A stretch of 64,000 nt of DNA. Source: Pseudoxanthomonas sp. (lineage in GTDB: Bacteria > Pseudomonadota > Gammaproteobacteria > Xanthomonadales > Xanthomonadaceae). The position numbers were made by a program, and so were the translations under genes. This document shows, piece after piece, positions 1-12,022 of this stretch (position 1 is the first letter of the stretch; each line of letters starts with the position of its first letter). Location: contig NZ_PKDG01000043.1 of NCBI RefSeq assembly GCF_002863005.1, positions 1 through 64,000 on the forward strand. Direction: 5' to 3'. The notes under the pieces are model-generated. The model searched no databases, was not told the DNA's origin, and saw nothing but the letters and a program-made list of their open reading frames with translations.

Positions 1-2
1 CC

Positions 3-221
3 GAGCAGAAGCGCCGTGCGATGAGCTGGGCGCAACGGCTCAAGCGGGTCTTTTCCATCGACATCACCACCTGCGCCCACTGCGGCGGCGCGGTACGGAT
101 CGTCGCCAGCATCGAGGAACCCAAAACCATCCGCGCCATCCTCGCCCACTTCGAGAAGCACGGCGCGCTGGAGCAAGCGCACTACCGGCCCGCAGCGCGC
201 GCGCCGCCGCCGGCCGCGTGA
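3..221 (+). CDS. IS91-family transposase, C-terminal fragment (5' end outside window)
   Basis: Only the last ~72 residues are visible; the frame is open to the window edge, so the start lies upstream. The sequence around MSWAQRLKRVF, then a Cys-x2-Cys-Gly-Gly segment (TCAHCGGAVRIVASIE) and an ILAHFEKHG stretch, is the typical C-terminus of IS91/ISCR-type Y2 transposases, single-strand transferases that move these elements by rolling circle. The tail is rich in Ala and Pro. The gene points toward the oriIS-like end at 457-477, as expected for this family. The catalytic tyrosines and HUH motif are outside the window, so activity cannot be judged. Confidence 0.75.
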   Translation, partial: EQKRRAMSWAQRLKRVFSIDITTCAHCGGAVRIVASIEEPKTIRAILAHFEKHGALEQAHYRPAARAPPPAA

Positions 222-420
222 CGAGGTGCCGGCCACGCAGCCGGCAGCCAAGCCAGAGTCCGATCCGATGCGGCCACGACCCCGCAGGGCTGCGCTCGGC
301 CCTGTGCCGGGATTCGGTGAGAAATGGCTACGCACTGAGCCGCTGCGTGGCCCCGCGATGTCGAAAACCCACGCATGAACCCCCGATCTGTGCCCGATCT
401 GTGCCCAAAGCGGCGCTTGC

Positions 421-2031
421 GTGGCCGCGTCCTACCCGCCAGACTCGCCAAAAAGGGCGGTTGAACTTCCTATACCCGAGGACACCATCGCCATCCTGCG
501 CGGGCTCAAGGAACGCTACGCGGTGCACCACGGCGTGGAGATCACCGATCCGGCGATCGTCGCCGCGGCCACGCTGTCCAACCGCTACATCGCCGACCGC
601 CAGCTGCCGGACAAGGCCATCGACCTGATGGACGAGGCCGCGTCGCGCATCCGCATGGAGATCGACTCCAAGCCCGAGGAACTCGACCGCAAGGAGCGGC
701 GCCTGATCCAGCTCAAGATCCAGCGCGAGGCGCTGAAGAAGGAGAAGGACGCCGAGTCGAAGCAGCGCCTGGCCGACCTGGAAACCGAGATCGAAGGCCT
801 GGAGCGCGACTACAACGACCTCGAGGAAATCTGGAAGGCCGAGAAGGCCACCGTGCAGGGCGCCACGAAGATCAAGGAACAGATCGAGCAGGCGCGACTG
901 CAGCTCGAGGCCGCGCAGCGCCAGCAGGACTACGCCAGGATGAGCGAGATCCAGTACGGCACGCTGCCGGAGCTGGAGAAGCAGCTCAAGGCCGCGCAGG
1001 AGGCCGAGACCACCTGCTTCCAGCTGCTGCAGGACCGGGTGACCGCCGAGGAGATCGCGGAAGTCGTCGCGCGCTGGACCGGCATCCCGGTGTCCAAGAT
1101 GCTCGAGGGCGAGCGCGAGAAGCTGCTGAAGATGGAGGACGCGCTGCATGGCCGCGTGGTCGGCCAGGACGAGGCGATCAAGGTGGTCTCCGATGCCGTG
1201 CGCCGCTCGCGCGCGGGGCTGTCCGATCCCAATCGCCCCAGCGGTTCGTTCCTGTTCCTCGGCCCGACCGGCGTGGGCAAGACCGAACTGTGCAAGGCGC
1301 TGGCCGAATTCCTGTTCGACAGCGCGGACGCGATGGTGCGCATCGACATGAGCGAGTTCATGGAGAAGCACGCGGTCTCGCGCCTGGTCGGTGCGCCCCC
1401 GGGCTACGTCGGCTACGAGGAGGGCGGCTACCTCACCGAGGCGGTGCGGCGCCGGCCGTACAGCGTGATCCTGCTCGACGAGGTCGAGAAGGCGCATCCG
1501 GACGTGTTCAACATCCTGCTGCAGGTGCTCGACGACGGCCGCCTGACCGATGGCCAGGGCCGCACGGTGGACTTCCGCAACACGGTGATCGTGATGACGT
1601 CCAACCTGGGCAGCCAGATGATCCAGGAGCTGTCGGGCGACACGCCGGAAAGCTACACGCAGATGAAGGCCGCGGTGATGGGCGTGGTGCAGGCGCACTT
1701 CCGGCCCGAGTTCATCAACCGGCTCGACGACATCGTGGTGTTCCATCCGCTGGACAAGGCGCAGATCCGCTCGATCGCGCGCATCCAGCTGCGCGGGCTG
1801 GAAAAGCGCCTGGGCGAGCGGGGCATCCGCATCGAGGTCTCGGACAAGGCCTTCGACCTGCTGGGCAACGTCGGCTTCGACCCGGTGTACGGCGCGCGGC
1901 CGCTCAAGCGGGCGATCCAGCAGCAGCTGGAGAATCCGCTGGCGCAGCGGATCCTGTCGGGCGACTTCGGCAGCGGCGACGTGATCCGGGTCGATGCCGA
2001 CGGCGGATCGCTCGTCTTCCACAAGGCCTGA
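421..2031 (+). pseudogene. clpB: clpB remnant: middle domain plus second ATPase domain only
   Basis: ClpB is the hexameric AAA+ disaggregase that works with DnaK. This copy lacks the N-domain and nearly all of the first ATPase domain: recognisable sequence starts at codon 478 ([14 protein letters not shown]), about residue 340 of the usual ~860. What remains is the end of NBD1, the coiled-coil middle domain and a full NBD2 with Walker A GPTGVGKT (1261-1284), Walker B LLDE (1471-1482), the PGYVGY pore loop and the GARPLKR sensor-2 region. The 5' junction coincides with the oriIS-like end of the upstream element. The frame stays open from a GTG at 421 inside the element, so a 536-residue hybrid could be made, but no ribosome site is evident. 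An intact clpB may exist elsewhere. I call it a pseudogene because half the gene is missing; an NBD2-only product remains possible. Confidence 0.85.
457..477 (+). other. oriIS-like terminus of ISCR/IS91 element
   Basis: The 21 bases contain GGTTGAACTTCCTATACCC and, as I remember the ISCR oriIS consensus, differ from it at one position. In this family oriIS lies downstream of the transposase gene and is where strand transfer starts, which fits the gene upstream. ClpB homology resumes at the next base (Glu codon 478). Confidence 0.65.
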
Positions 2032-2042
2032 TGTCCGGCGGT

Positions 2043-2070
2043 CGCGGGGCGCGTACCGGTGCGCCCCGCG
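2043..2070 (+). terminator. GC-rich hairpin after clpB remnant
   Basis: A perfect 10-bp inverted repeat (CGCGGGGCGC, 2043-2052, with its complement at 2061-2070) encloses an 8-base loop, 11 bases after the clpB stop. No T-tract follows, so intrinsic termination is uncertain. Confidence 0.35.
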
Positions 2071-2116
2071 CCACGCTCTCCTCAACCCCCACGGCGTGCT
2101 GCTAGACTTGCCGCGC

Positions 2117-2326
2117 CTGAGGTGACCGCCGGCCTGGCCGGTGGTTGAAACGGGAATCCGGTGCGCCCCGTCGTCACGCGACGACGCGGCAATTCCGGAG
2201 CTGCCCCCGCAACAGTAGGCGAGCCAGGTCCGCACACAGCCACTGTGCCAAGCGCATGGGAAGGCGCGGACCGGGAGCGACGGTCGCGATGACACGACGC
2301 TCCACTCGCAAGCCCGGAGACCGGCC
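2117..2326 (+). promoter_or_regulatory. cobalamin (B12) riboswitch upstream of btuB operon
   Basis: The region shows the conserved blocks of the adenosylcobalamin aptamer in order: GAGGTGACC-type start (2119), GGTTGAAACGGGAATCCGG (from 2143), GCTGCCCCCGCAACAGTA (from 2200), the B12 box GCCACTGTG (2239-2247), ATGGGAAGGCG (from 2256), and the closing CGCAAGCCCGGAGACCGGCC (2307-2326). Ligand binding usually represses the downstream gene. btuB starts 132 bases after the aptamer, leaving room for an expression platform. A TAGACT sequence at 2103-2108 is a candidate -10 box just upstream. The same aptamer type recurs before the second btuB (35600-35787). Confidence 0.93.
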
Positions 2327-2458
2327 ACAGGTTTCGATTGGCACGCGGTGGGCGCTGTCATGGGGCCCGTGCGCCTGCACGTTGCGCCATGACCACTCCT
2401 TGCCGTTTGCCCTGGCCCAACGACACCGCGCGGGCAGGCGCGGTCCAAGGAGTTCCCC

Positions 2459-4330
2459 GTGCAGTTTCCCCGGCATTGCCTCGCCGTGGCCGCGCTTGCG
2501 GTCGCGTCGTCCCCTGTATTCCCCTCCCACGCATCCGGCCCGGTCCCCGCGACCGACCTCGACAAAGTCGTGGTCACCGCCAGCCGCACCGTGCGCACCC
2601 AGGACCAGTCGCTCGCCGCGGTCAGCGTGATCGACCGCGAGCGCATCGAGCGCCTGCAACCGCCCTCGCTGCCGGCGCTGCTGCGCGGCCTGCCGGGCGT
2701 CTCGCTGGCCAACAACGGCGGGCCGGGCAAGTCGACCTCGCTGTACCTGCGCGGCACCGAGTCCGACCACGTGCTGGTGCTGGTCGACGGCGTCAAGATC
2801 GGCTCGGCGACGAGCGGCGGCGCCGCGCTGCAGGACATTCCGGTCGAACTGGTCGAGCGGATCGAGATCGTGCGCGGGCCGTTCTCCAGCCTGTACGGCT
2901 CGGAGGCGCTCGGCGGCGTGGTGCAGATCTTCACCCGGCGCCCGAAGGGCGCGTTCGCGCCGTACCTGGGCGTCGGCATCGGCAGCGAGCGGACCCGCAA
3001 CCTGTCGGCCGGTGTGGCCGGTCGCGCCGGCGAAGGCTGGTATTCGCTGGGTGCGGCCCATACCGAAACCGACGGCATCGACGCCTACCGCGGCGACCCG
3101 TCGCGCGCCACGCCCGAGCCCTACCTGGACCCCGACCGCGACGGCTACCGCAACGGCTCGGTGACGCTGCAGGGCGGCTACCGCTTCGGCGAGCACTGGG
3201 ACGCCGAGGCCCGCGTGTTCCGCGCGCAGGCCCACAACGAATACGACGGCAGCCAGAACAACGAGGCCGACAACGTCCAGCAGGTCGTCGCCGCGCGCCT
3301 GCGCTACACCGCCGACGGCCCGCTGACGCTGGTGCTCAACGCCGGGCGCAGCGCCGACCTCAGCGATGCCTACATGGACGGCGTCTATTCGAGCACCTTC
3401 GACACCCGCCGCGCGATCGCCTCGCTGCAGGCCGACATCGGCATCGGCGAAGGGCTGCTCAGCGCCGGCCTGGACTGGCAGGGCGACGAGGTCGACAGCA
3501 CCACCGTCTACACCGTCGACCGCCGCCACAACCGCGCGCTGTTCGCGCAGTGGCAACAGGAGATCGGTGACCACGCGCTGCAGGCCAGCCTGCGCCGGGA
3601 CGACAACAGCCAGTTCGGCGGCCGCACCACCGGCAGCGCGCTGTGGGGCTGGGACTTCGCCGATGCGCTGCGGCTGACCGCCAGCTACGGCACCGCGTTC
3701 AAGGCGCCCACCTTCAACGAGCTGTACTTCACCGGCTACGGCAATCCCGACCTGCGGCCGGAGACGTCGGACAGCATCGAGCTGGGACTGCGCGGCGAGC
3801 ATGGCCGCGGCGGCTGGGCCATCAACGCCTTCCAGTCGGAGATCGACGACCTGATCGCCTACGACTCGCGCCTGGTCGACGACACGCATCCCTACGGGCA
3901 GCCCAACAACATCGACCGCGCCCGCATCCGCGGGCTGGAGCTGGTCGGCCACGCCACGCTGGCCGGCTGGCTGCTGCAGGCCAACGCCTCGTGGCTGGAC
4001 CCGCGCAACGACAGCAACGGCGCCAGCGCGGGCAACGTCCTGCCGCGCCGCGCACGCCGCACCGCACGGCTGGAGGCGGACCGCGAGCTGGGCCGGTTCA
4101 GCATCGGCGCCACGGTCAACGCCGCCGGCGAGCGGTTCGACGACCTCGCCAACCGCAAGCGGATGGCCGGCTACGCCACCGTCGACTTGCGCGTGGGCTA
4201 CGCGCTGGCGCCGCAATGGCAGCTACGCCTGGGCACCGACAACGTGTTCGACCGCGACTACGAGACCGCGAAGTTCTATCGCCAGCCCGGTCGCAGCTGG
4301 CTGCTGAGCCTGCGTTACAGCGGCGGCTGA
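2459..4330 (+). CDS. btuB: TonB-dependent vitamin B12 receptor BtuB
   Basis: An outer-membrane gated barrel that imports cobalamins with energy from TonB-ExbBD. The GTG start at 2459 is favoured because AAGGAG lies at 2447-2452 and a signal peptide follows (about 25 residues, SHASG cleavage region). A TonB box-like DKVVVTAS follows at residues 35-42, then the plug domain with LYLRGTESDHVLVLVDGVK and VRGPFSSLYGSEALGGVVQIF. The rest is barrel, ending in an aromatic beta strand (WLLSLRYSGG). At 623 residues it has normal length. The riboswitch upstream and the B12 genes downstream support the substrate. A second receptor gene at 33592-35457 has the same plug motifs. Confidence 0.92.
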   Translation: MQFPRHCLAVAALAVASSPVFPSHASGPVPATDLDKVVVTASRTVRTQDQSLAAVSVIDRERIERLQPPSLPALLRGLPGVSLANNGGPGKSTSLYLRGTESDHVLVLVDGVKIGSATSGGAALQDIPVELVERIEIVRGPFSSLYGSEALGGVVQIFTRRPKGAFAPYLGVGIGSERTRNLSAGVAGRAGEGWYSLGAAHTETDGIDAYRGDPSRATPEPYLDPDRDGYRNGSVTLQGGYRFGEHWDAEARVFRAQAHNEYDGSQNNEADNVQQVVAARLRYTADGPLTLVLNAGRSADLSDAYMDGVYSSTFDTRRAIASLQADIGIGEGLLSAGLDWQGDEVDSTTVYTVDRRHNRALFAQWQQEIGDHALQASLRRDDNSQFGGRTTGSALWGWDFADALRLTASYGTAFKAPTFNELYFTGYGNPDLRPETSDSIELGLRGEHGRGGWAINAFQSEIDDLIAYDSRLVDDTHPYGQPNNIDRARIRGLELVGHATLAGWLLQANASWLDPRNDSNGASAGNVLPRRARRTARLEADRELGRFSIGATVNAAGERFDDLANRKRMAGYATVDLRVGYALAPQWQLRLGTDNVFDRDYETAKFYRQPGRSWLLSLRYSGG

Positions 4331-4345
4331 GCGCCCGCCGCCATT

Positions 4346-4371
4346 GCCGGTGCCCCGGCCGGGGCACCGGC
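4346..4371. repeat. 26-bp perfect palindrome between btuB and btuM
   Basis: GCCGGTGCCCCGG is followed directly by its reverse complement, so the transcript could fold into a very stable GC hairpin 15 bases after the btuB stop and about 47 bases before btuM. No T-run follows. A role in mRNA stabilisation or partial attenuation between the receptor gene and the rest of the operon is possible but unproven. Confidence 0.6.
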
Positions 4372-4418
4372 GCGACTCCCTGCCGAACCTGATCCCGCAT
4401 CCACTTCCGGAGCCTTCC

Positions 4419-5024
4419 ATGATCGACCGCAGTTCGAACCTTCCGTTCTCCTCCCGCCAGGCGCAGACCGGCATCGCCATCGTGCTGGCCGTGCTGCTGG
4501 TGGCCACCCGCGGCAACCATGTCGCCAGCATCAACGCGCTGCCGGGCGGCTCGTGGGCGGTGTTCTTCCTCGCCGGTGCGTTGCTGCGCCCGCGCTGGGC
4601 GTTCTTCGCACTGTTCGCGCTGGCGGTGTCGGTCGATTTCGCCAGCCTGACGCTGGAGCGCATCGCCGGCACCTGCATGACGCCGGGTTACTGGATGCTG
4701 CTGCCGGCCTACGCACTGCTGTGGGGCGGTGGCCGGCTGTATTCGCGGATCCACGTCGAGCGGCCGGCGACCGTGCTGCGGCTGGCGGCGGTGATGGTGG
4801 TGGCGTCGGTGCTGGCCTACCAGTTCTCCGGCGGCGGCTACTACCTGCTGTCGGGTACCCAGCCCGACCCGAGCGTGGCGGAGTACGTGGCACGGATGCT
4901 GAAGTACCTGCCGCAGCGGTTGTTCAGCCTGTCGGTCTACGTGGCGGCCGCCGCCGCGATGTACGCGGCATGGCGGGTGGCCGGGCGCGTGGCGGGGGGT
5001 TCTGCCCACGCCCGCGGGGCCTGA
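4419..5024 (+). CDS. btuM: BtuM-like B12 inner-membrane transporter
   Basis: A 201-residue hydrophobic protein with about six predicted membrane segments. Position between btuB and cobO under the B12 riboswitch, size and topology fit BtuM, the solitary ECF-type S-component transporter of some Proteobacteria. In the Thiobacillus BtuM studied, a cysteine near residue 80 binds the cobalt and removes cyanide; a comparable lone cysteine is at residue 86 (RIAGTCMTPGY). The ATG at 4419 is chosen because CCGGAG lies a few bases upstream; an in-frame ATG at 4344 would add an implausible Pro-rich extension overlapping the palindrome. No ECF ATPase or T-component genes are nearby, consistent with a solitary transporter. 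The family call rests on context plus the Cys motif. Confidence 0.75.
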   Translation: MIDRSSNLPFSSRQAQTGIAIVLAVLLVATRGNHVASINALPGGSWAVFFLAGALLRPRWAFFALFALAVSVDFASLTLERIAGTCMTPGYWMLLPAYALLWGGGRLYSRIHVERPATVLRLAAVMVVASVLAYQFSGGGYYLLSGTQPDPSVAEYVARMLKYLPQRLFSLSVYVAAAAAMYAAWRVAGRVAGGSAHARGA

Positions 5025-5028
5025 GCCG

Positions 5029-5687
5029 GTGGGCGGCGTGCGCGTGGATAGCCCCGACACCGCCGACACTGCGGGCGCGGCCGGCACCCCGGAGCGCCAC
5101 CGCGAGCGGGCGCAGCGCAAGAAGGAGCTGGTCGACCGGCGGATCGCGCGGGCGACCATTGACCGCGGCGTTGTGGTGGTCAACACCGGCAACGGCAAGG
5201 GCAAGAGCTCGTCGGGGTTCGGCATGCTCGCCCGCTCGCTCGGGCATGGCTTCCGCTGCGGGGTGGTGCAGTTCATCAAGGGCCGCAGCACCACCGGGGA
5301 GGACCTGTTCTTCCGGACCCTGGGAGTAGCCTTCACCGATCGCCTCCGGTACCACGTGATGGGCGAGGGCTTCACCTGGGAAACCCAGGACCGCGATCGC
5401 GACATCGCCAGCGCGCAGGCGGCCTGGGCGGTGGCGGCCGGCATGCTGGCCGATGAGACCTGCGACTTCGTGCTGCTGGACGAGCTGAACATCGCGCTGG
5501 TCAAGGGCTACGTCGCGGTCGAGCAGGTGCTGGAGGCACTGGCGGCGCGGCCACCGCGCCAGCACGTGGTGATCACCGGCCGCGGCGCGCCCGCGGCGCT
5601 GGTCGAGGCTGCCGACACGGTCACCGAGATGCGCGTGGTCAAGCATGCGTTCAAGGCCGGCATCAAGGCGCAGAAGGGCATCGAGCT

Positions 5688-5691
<4 letters not shown>
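5029..5691 (+). CDS. cobO: cob(I)yrinic acid a,c-diamide adenosyltransferase (CobO/CobA type)
   Basis: Transfers the adenosyl group of ATP to the cobalt of a cob(I)alamin or cob(I)inamide, making the coenzyme form. The P-loop variant GNGKGKSS at residues 54-61 is diagnostic, followed by FGMLARSLGHG and the Walker B-like FVLLDELNIAL. An Arg/Lys-rich N-terminal stretch (residues 23-37) also fits CobO proteins. At 220 residues it has family length. The GTG start at 5029 lies four bases after btuM; another in-frame GTG (5038) is possible. The last codons overlap cobB by GTGA, so translation is probably coupled. Confidence 0.93.
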
Positions 5692-7001
<1,310 letters not shown>

Positions 7002-7011
7002 GGACGCGACG

Positions 7012-7983
7012 GTGAGCCTGGCTTTGGTCGCCGAACTGGCGCTGCTGCGAGCCGGTGCAGCGACGGTCGCGGTGGCGCTGGACGCGATGTTCGGTGAGCC
7101 GCGCCGTGGCCATCCGCTGGTCGGCTTCGGCCGGCTGACCGGCTGGATCGAACGCCGGCTGTACCGCGACCACCGGTTGGCCGGGGTGCTGGCCTGGTCG
7201 TGCGCGGTGCTGCCGCTGGTAGCGTTGGCCGCGGCGGTGGAGTGGTTTGCGCAGGCCGGGTCGCCGTGGGTCGCGGCGGCGCTGGGCGCGCTGGTGCTGG
7301 CGCTGGCGATCGGCCATCGCAGCCTGGGCGAGCACGCCGCGCCGGTCGCCGCCGCGCTGGAGGCCGGAGACCTGGATGCGGCGCGCGGCGCGGTCGCACG
7401 CATGGTCAGCCGCGACACCGTGGCGCTGGACGCCACCCAGACCGCCGCGGCGACGACCGAGTCGGTGCTGGAAAACGGCTGCGACGCGGTGTTCGGCGCG
7501 CTGTTCTGGTTCGCCCTGCTGGGCCTGCCGGGGGTGGTGCTGTACCGGTTGGCCAACACCCTCGATGCGATGTGGGGTTACCGCAACTCGCGCTACCACC
7601 GCTTCGGCTGGGCCGCGGCGCGGATCGACGACGGGCTCAACCTGCTGCCGGCGCGGCTGACCGCGCTGGCGTATGCGCTGTGCGGACACACCGCGCGCGC
7701 GCTGCGCTGCTGGTCGGCGCAGGCGCGGCACTGGAAGAGCCCCAATGCCGGCCCGGTGATGGCCGCCGGCGCCGGGGCGATCGGCGTGCGGCTGGGGGGA
7801 GCGGCGCCGTATCACGGCCGCTGGCAGCTCCGGCCGGAACTGGGCGAGGGCGGGCCTGCCGGAGCGGAGTCGATCCGGCGCGCGCTGCGGCTGGTGCGCG
7901 ACGCGTTGCTGGTCTGGCTGTTGGCGCTCTGGGCACTCGCCATCGCCTTGAACTGGGCCGGGCCCGAGGGGCCGCATGCTTGA
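7012..7983 (+). CDS. cbiB: adenosylcobinamide-phosphate synthase, membrane protein
   Basis: Joins aminopropanol phosphate (or aminopropanol) to adenosylcobyric acid. A 323-residue integral membrane protein with the CbiB signatures [18 protein letters not shown] near the N-terminus, [20 protein letters not shown] in the middle, [16 protein letters not shown] and [12 protein letters not shown]. Several hydrophobic segments lie at residues 45-90, 145-180 and near the C-terminus. The GTG at 7012 is the likely start. The 3' end overlaps cobD by 8 bases; that gene makes the aminopropanol phosphate CbiB uses. Confidence 0.92.
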   Translation: MSLALVAELALLRAGAATVAVALDAMFGEPRRGHPLVGFGRLTGWIERRLYRDHRLAGVLAWSCAVLPLVALAAAVEWFAQAGSPWVAAALGALVLALAIGHRSLGEHAAPVAAALEAGDLDAARGAVARMVSRDTVALDATQTAAATTESVLENGCDAVFGALFWFALLGLPGVVLYRLANTLDAMWGYRNSRYHRFGWAAARIDDGLNLLPARLTALAYALCGHTARALRCWSAQARHWKSPNAGPVMAAGAGAIGVRLGGAAPYHGRWQLRPELGEGGPAGAESIRRALRLVRDALLVWLLALWALAIALNWAGPEGPHA

Positions 7984-8955
7984 GCACGGAGGGCGCCTGC
8001 TCCGCGCCGCACGCCAGTACCGGATCGACCCATCGCAGTGGCTGGACCTGTCGACCGGCATCAACCCGGACGGCTGGCCGGTGCCGCCGGTCCCGGCGCA
8101 GGTCTGGCAACGCCTGCCGGAGGACGACGACGGCCTGGTCGAGATCGCGTGCGACTACTACGGCGCGCCGTCGCTGCTGCCGGTGGCCGGATCGCAGGCG
8201 GCGATCCAGATGCTGCCGCGACTGCGCGCGCCGTCGCGGGTCGCGGTGCTGGCGCCGGGCTACGCCGAGCACGCACACGCCTGGCAGCGCGCCGGCCACG
8301 CGGTGGAGCGGCTGCCGGCCGCGGACATCCACGCGCGAGCGGCGGAGTTCGACGTCGTCGTGCTGATCCATCCCAACAATCCCGGCGGCGAGCGGTTCGA
8401 TGTCGGCGCGCTGCTGCAGCTGCACGCCGCGCTCGCCGCGCGCGGTGGCTGGCTGGTGGTCGACGAGGCGTTCATGGACGCCGATCCCACCCACAGCCTG
8501 TGCCCGCACAGCGACCGCGAGGGGCTGGTGGTGCTGCGCTCGGTCGGCAAGTTCTTCGGCCTCGCCGGCGCGCGGGTCGGCTTCGCCTGCGCCGCACCGG
8601 CGCTGCTGGACGCCCTGCGCGAGCGGCTCGGGCCGTGGACGCTGACCGGGCCCAGCCGCTTCGTCGTGGCCCGGGCACTGGCCGACCGCGACTGGCATGC
8701 CCGCGTGCGCACCGCGCTGGCCGGTCGCAGCGCCCGCCTGGCGACCCTGCTGGTGACCCACGGCCTGGCGCCCGATGGTGGCTGCGCATTCTTCCACTGG
8801 CGCCGCGACGCCCGCGCCGCGCAACTGCACGACGCGCTGGCCCGGCGCGGCATCCTGGTGCGGCACTTCGACGCGCCGGCCAGCCTGCGTTTCGGCCTGC
8901 CGCGCGACGCCGCCGACTTCGACCGGCTCGACGCGGCGCTGGCGGCGGTGATGGC

Positions 8956-8959
<4 letters not shown>
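7976..8959 (+). CDS. cobD: L-threonine-O-3-phosphate decarboxylase (CobD; CobC in Pseudomonas naming)
   Basis: A PLP enzyme of the class I/II aminotransferase fold that makes (R)-1-amino-2-propanol phosphate, the linker of the nucleotide loop. Visible motifs are [13 protein letters not shown] near residue 22, the substrate-binding [11 protein letters not shown], the PLP-ring aspartate in VVDEAFMD, and the Schiff-base Lys192 in [11 protein letters not shown]. Length 327 is typical. The start overlaps cbiB by 8 bases and the stop overlaps cobQ in ATGA. No threonine kinase gene (PduX type) is seen in the window. Confidence 0.92.
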
Positions 8960-10439
<1,480 letters not shown>

Positions 10440-10452
<13 letters not shown>

Positions 10453-10964
10453 TCCTCGGCGGCGCGCGATCCGGCAAGAGCGCGCTGGCCGAGCGCCTGG
10501 CCGGCGGGTTCGACGACGTGGTCTACATCGCCACCGCCCGCCGCGAGCCCGCCGACGCCGAGATGGCCGCGCGCATCGCCCACCACCGCGACCGGCGCCC
10601 CGCGCACTGGGGCTGCATCGAGGAGCCGCTGGCGCTGGCCGCGACCCTGCGCGCGCAGGCCCGCCCGGGCCGCTGCCTGCTGGTCGACTGCCTCAACCTG
10701 TGGCTGAGCAACCTGCTGCTCGATGCCGACGCCGGCCGCTACGCGCGCGAGCGTGCGGCGTTGCTGCAGGCGCTGCCGGACCTGCCCGGCGCGACCGTGC
10801 TGGTCGGCAACGAGGTCGGCATGGGGTTGGTCCCGATGGGAGAACTGCCGCGCCGCTTCGTCGATGAAGCCGGCCGCCTGCACCAGGATCTTGCCGCCCG
10901 CTGCGAGCGGGTGGTGTTCGTCGCGGCGGGACTGCCGCTGGCACTGAAGGGAGCCCTGCCATGA
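10440..10964 (+). CDS. cobU: adenosylcobinamide kinase / guanylyltransferase
   Basis: Bifunctional enzyme that phosphorylates adenosylcobinamide and attaches GMP, giving adenosylcobinamide-GDP. The N-terminal P-loop [16 protein letters not shown], then [32 protein letters not shown], and [11 protein letters not shown] near the C-terminus are all classical CobU/CobP motifs. It is 174 residues long, normal for the family. The ATG at 10440 overlaps cobQ by 13 bases; the stop overlaps cobT by ATGA. It feeds CobS downstream. Confidence 0.93.
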
Positions 10965-12022
10965 ACCACCAAGCGCTGCGCGCCGCCTGCATGCAGCCCG
11001 ACGCCGCGATCGAAGCCGCCGCGCGCGCGCACCAGTCGCGCCTGACCAAGCCGCCGGGCTCGCTGGGCCGTCTGGAAGACGCCACGATCCAGCTGGCCGC
11101 GCTGCAGCGCAGTCCGCAGCCTCGCGCCGCGCGGGTGTGGATCAGCGTGTTCGCCGCCGACCACGGCGTGGCCGACGAGGGCGTGTCGGCGTTCCCGCAG
11201 GCGGTGACCGGCGAGATGGTGCGCAACTTCGTCCACGGCGGCGCCGCGATCAGCGTGCTGGCGCGCGAACTGGGCGCGCGGCTGGAGGTGGTGAACCTCG
11301 GCCTGGTCAACGATCCCGGCGCGCTCGATGGCGTGCGCCGCGCGGTGATCGCCGCGGCCAGCGGCAACTTCTGCAACGGCCCGGCGATGAGCCCGGCGCA
11401 GCTGCAGGCGGCGCTGGCCGCCGGCGCCGACAGCGTGGCCGCCGCGCTGGCCGACGGCAGCGACCTGTTCATCGGCGGCGAGATGGGCATCGCCAACACC
11501 ACCACCGCCACCGCGCTGGGCTGCGCCCTGCTGGGTCTGCCGCCGGAACGGCTGGCCGGCGCCGGCACCGGGCTGGACGCCGCCGGCATCCGCCACAAGG
11601 CGGCGGTGGTCGCACGCGCGCTGCAGCGCCACGCCGGTGCCGCCGACCCGCTGGAACAGCTGCGCTGCCTTGGCGGCTTCGAGATCGCCGCGCTCACCGG
11701 CGCCTTCATCGCCGCCGCGCAGGCCGGGCTGCCGGTGCTGGTCGACGGCTACATCACCACGGTCGCGGCGCTGGCCGCGGTGCGGATCAATCCGGGCGTG
11801 CGGCCGTGGCTGCTGTTCGGCCACCGCTCGCAGGAACGCGGCCACGACGCGGTGCTGGCCGCGCTGCAGGCCGAACCGCTGCTCGACCTCGGCATGCGTC
11901 TGGGCGAGGCCAGCGGCGCGGCGGGCGCGGTGCCGCTGCTGCGCCTGGCCTGCGCGCTGCACGGGACGATGGCGACGTTCGAGCAGGCCGGCGTGTCCGA
12001 CGCCACGGGAGCGCGGTCATGA
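10961..12022 (+). CDS. cobT: nicotinate-nucleotide--dimethylbenzimidazole phosphoribosyltransferase
   Basis: Makes alpha-ribazole 5'-phosphate from a lower-ligand base and nicotinate mononucleotide. Motifs include [19 protein letters not shown] near residue 24, [31 protein letters not shown], and the C-terminal catalytic region [17 protein letters not shown] with Glu316 matching the known catalytic glutamate (317 in Salmonella CobT). Length 353 is normal. The gene overlaps both neighbours by ATGA. No dimethylbenzimidazole synthase gene (bluB) is visible here, so the base may come from outside or from another locus. Confidence 0.93.
   Translation: MNHQALRAACMQPDAAIEAAARAHQSRLTKPPGSLGRLEDATIQLAALQRSPQPRAARVWISVFAADHGVADEGVSAFPQAVTGEMVRNFVHGGAAISVLARELGARLEVVNLGLVNDPGALDGVRRAVIAAASGNFCNGPAMSPAQLQAALAAGADSVAAALADGSDLFIGGEMGIANTTTATALGCALLGLPPERLAGAGTGLDAAGIRHKAAVVARALQRHAGAADPLEQLRCLGGFEIAALTGAFIAAAQAGLPVLVDGYITTVAALAAVRINPGVRPWLLFGHRSQERGHDAVLAALQAEPLLDLGMRLGEASGAAGAVPLLRLACALHGTMATFEQAGVSDATGARS

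Larger units (their letters stand above)
1..477 (+). mobile_element. right end of an IS91/ISCR-like element
   Basis: This is the 3' part of a rolling-circle (Y2 transposase) insertion element; the rest lies outside the window. It has the transposase C-terminus (to 221), about 235 bases without a gene, and a terminal sequence at 457-477 containing GGTTGAACTTCCTATACCC. From memory that matches the oriIS end of ISCR elements (TTTGAACTTCCTATACCC) except for one base. ClpB coding sequence starts at 478, so the boundary looks exact. The non-coding part holds a tandem 11-bp repeat (CCCGATCTGTG, 382-392 and 393-403) and a short stem CGCC/GGCG (446-449 with 456-459) next to the oriIS-like end. Whether the element is complete cannot be seen. 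Confidence 0.75.

Noticed and set aside
328..4216. Long minus-strand frames (up to 916 residues) opposite clpB and btuB
   Set aside because: They lack recognisable motifs and lie opposite clear genes and a riboswitch; shadow frames.
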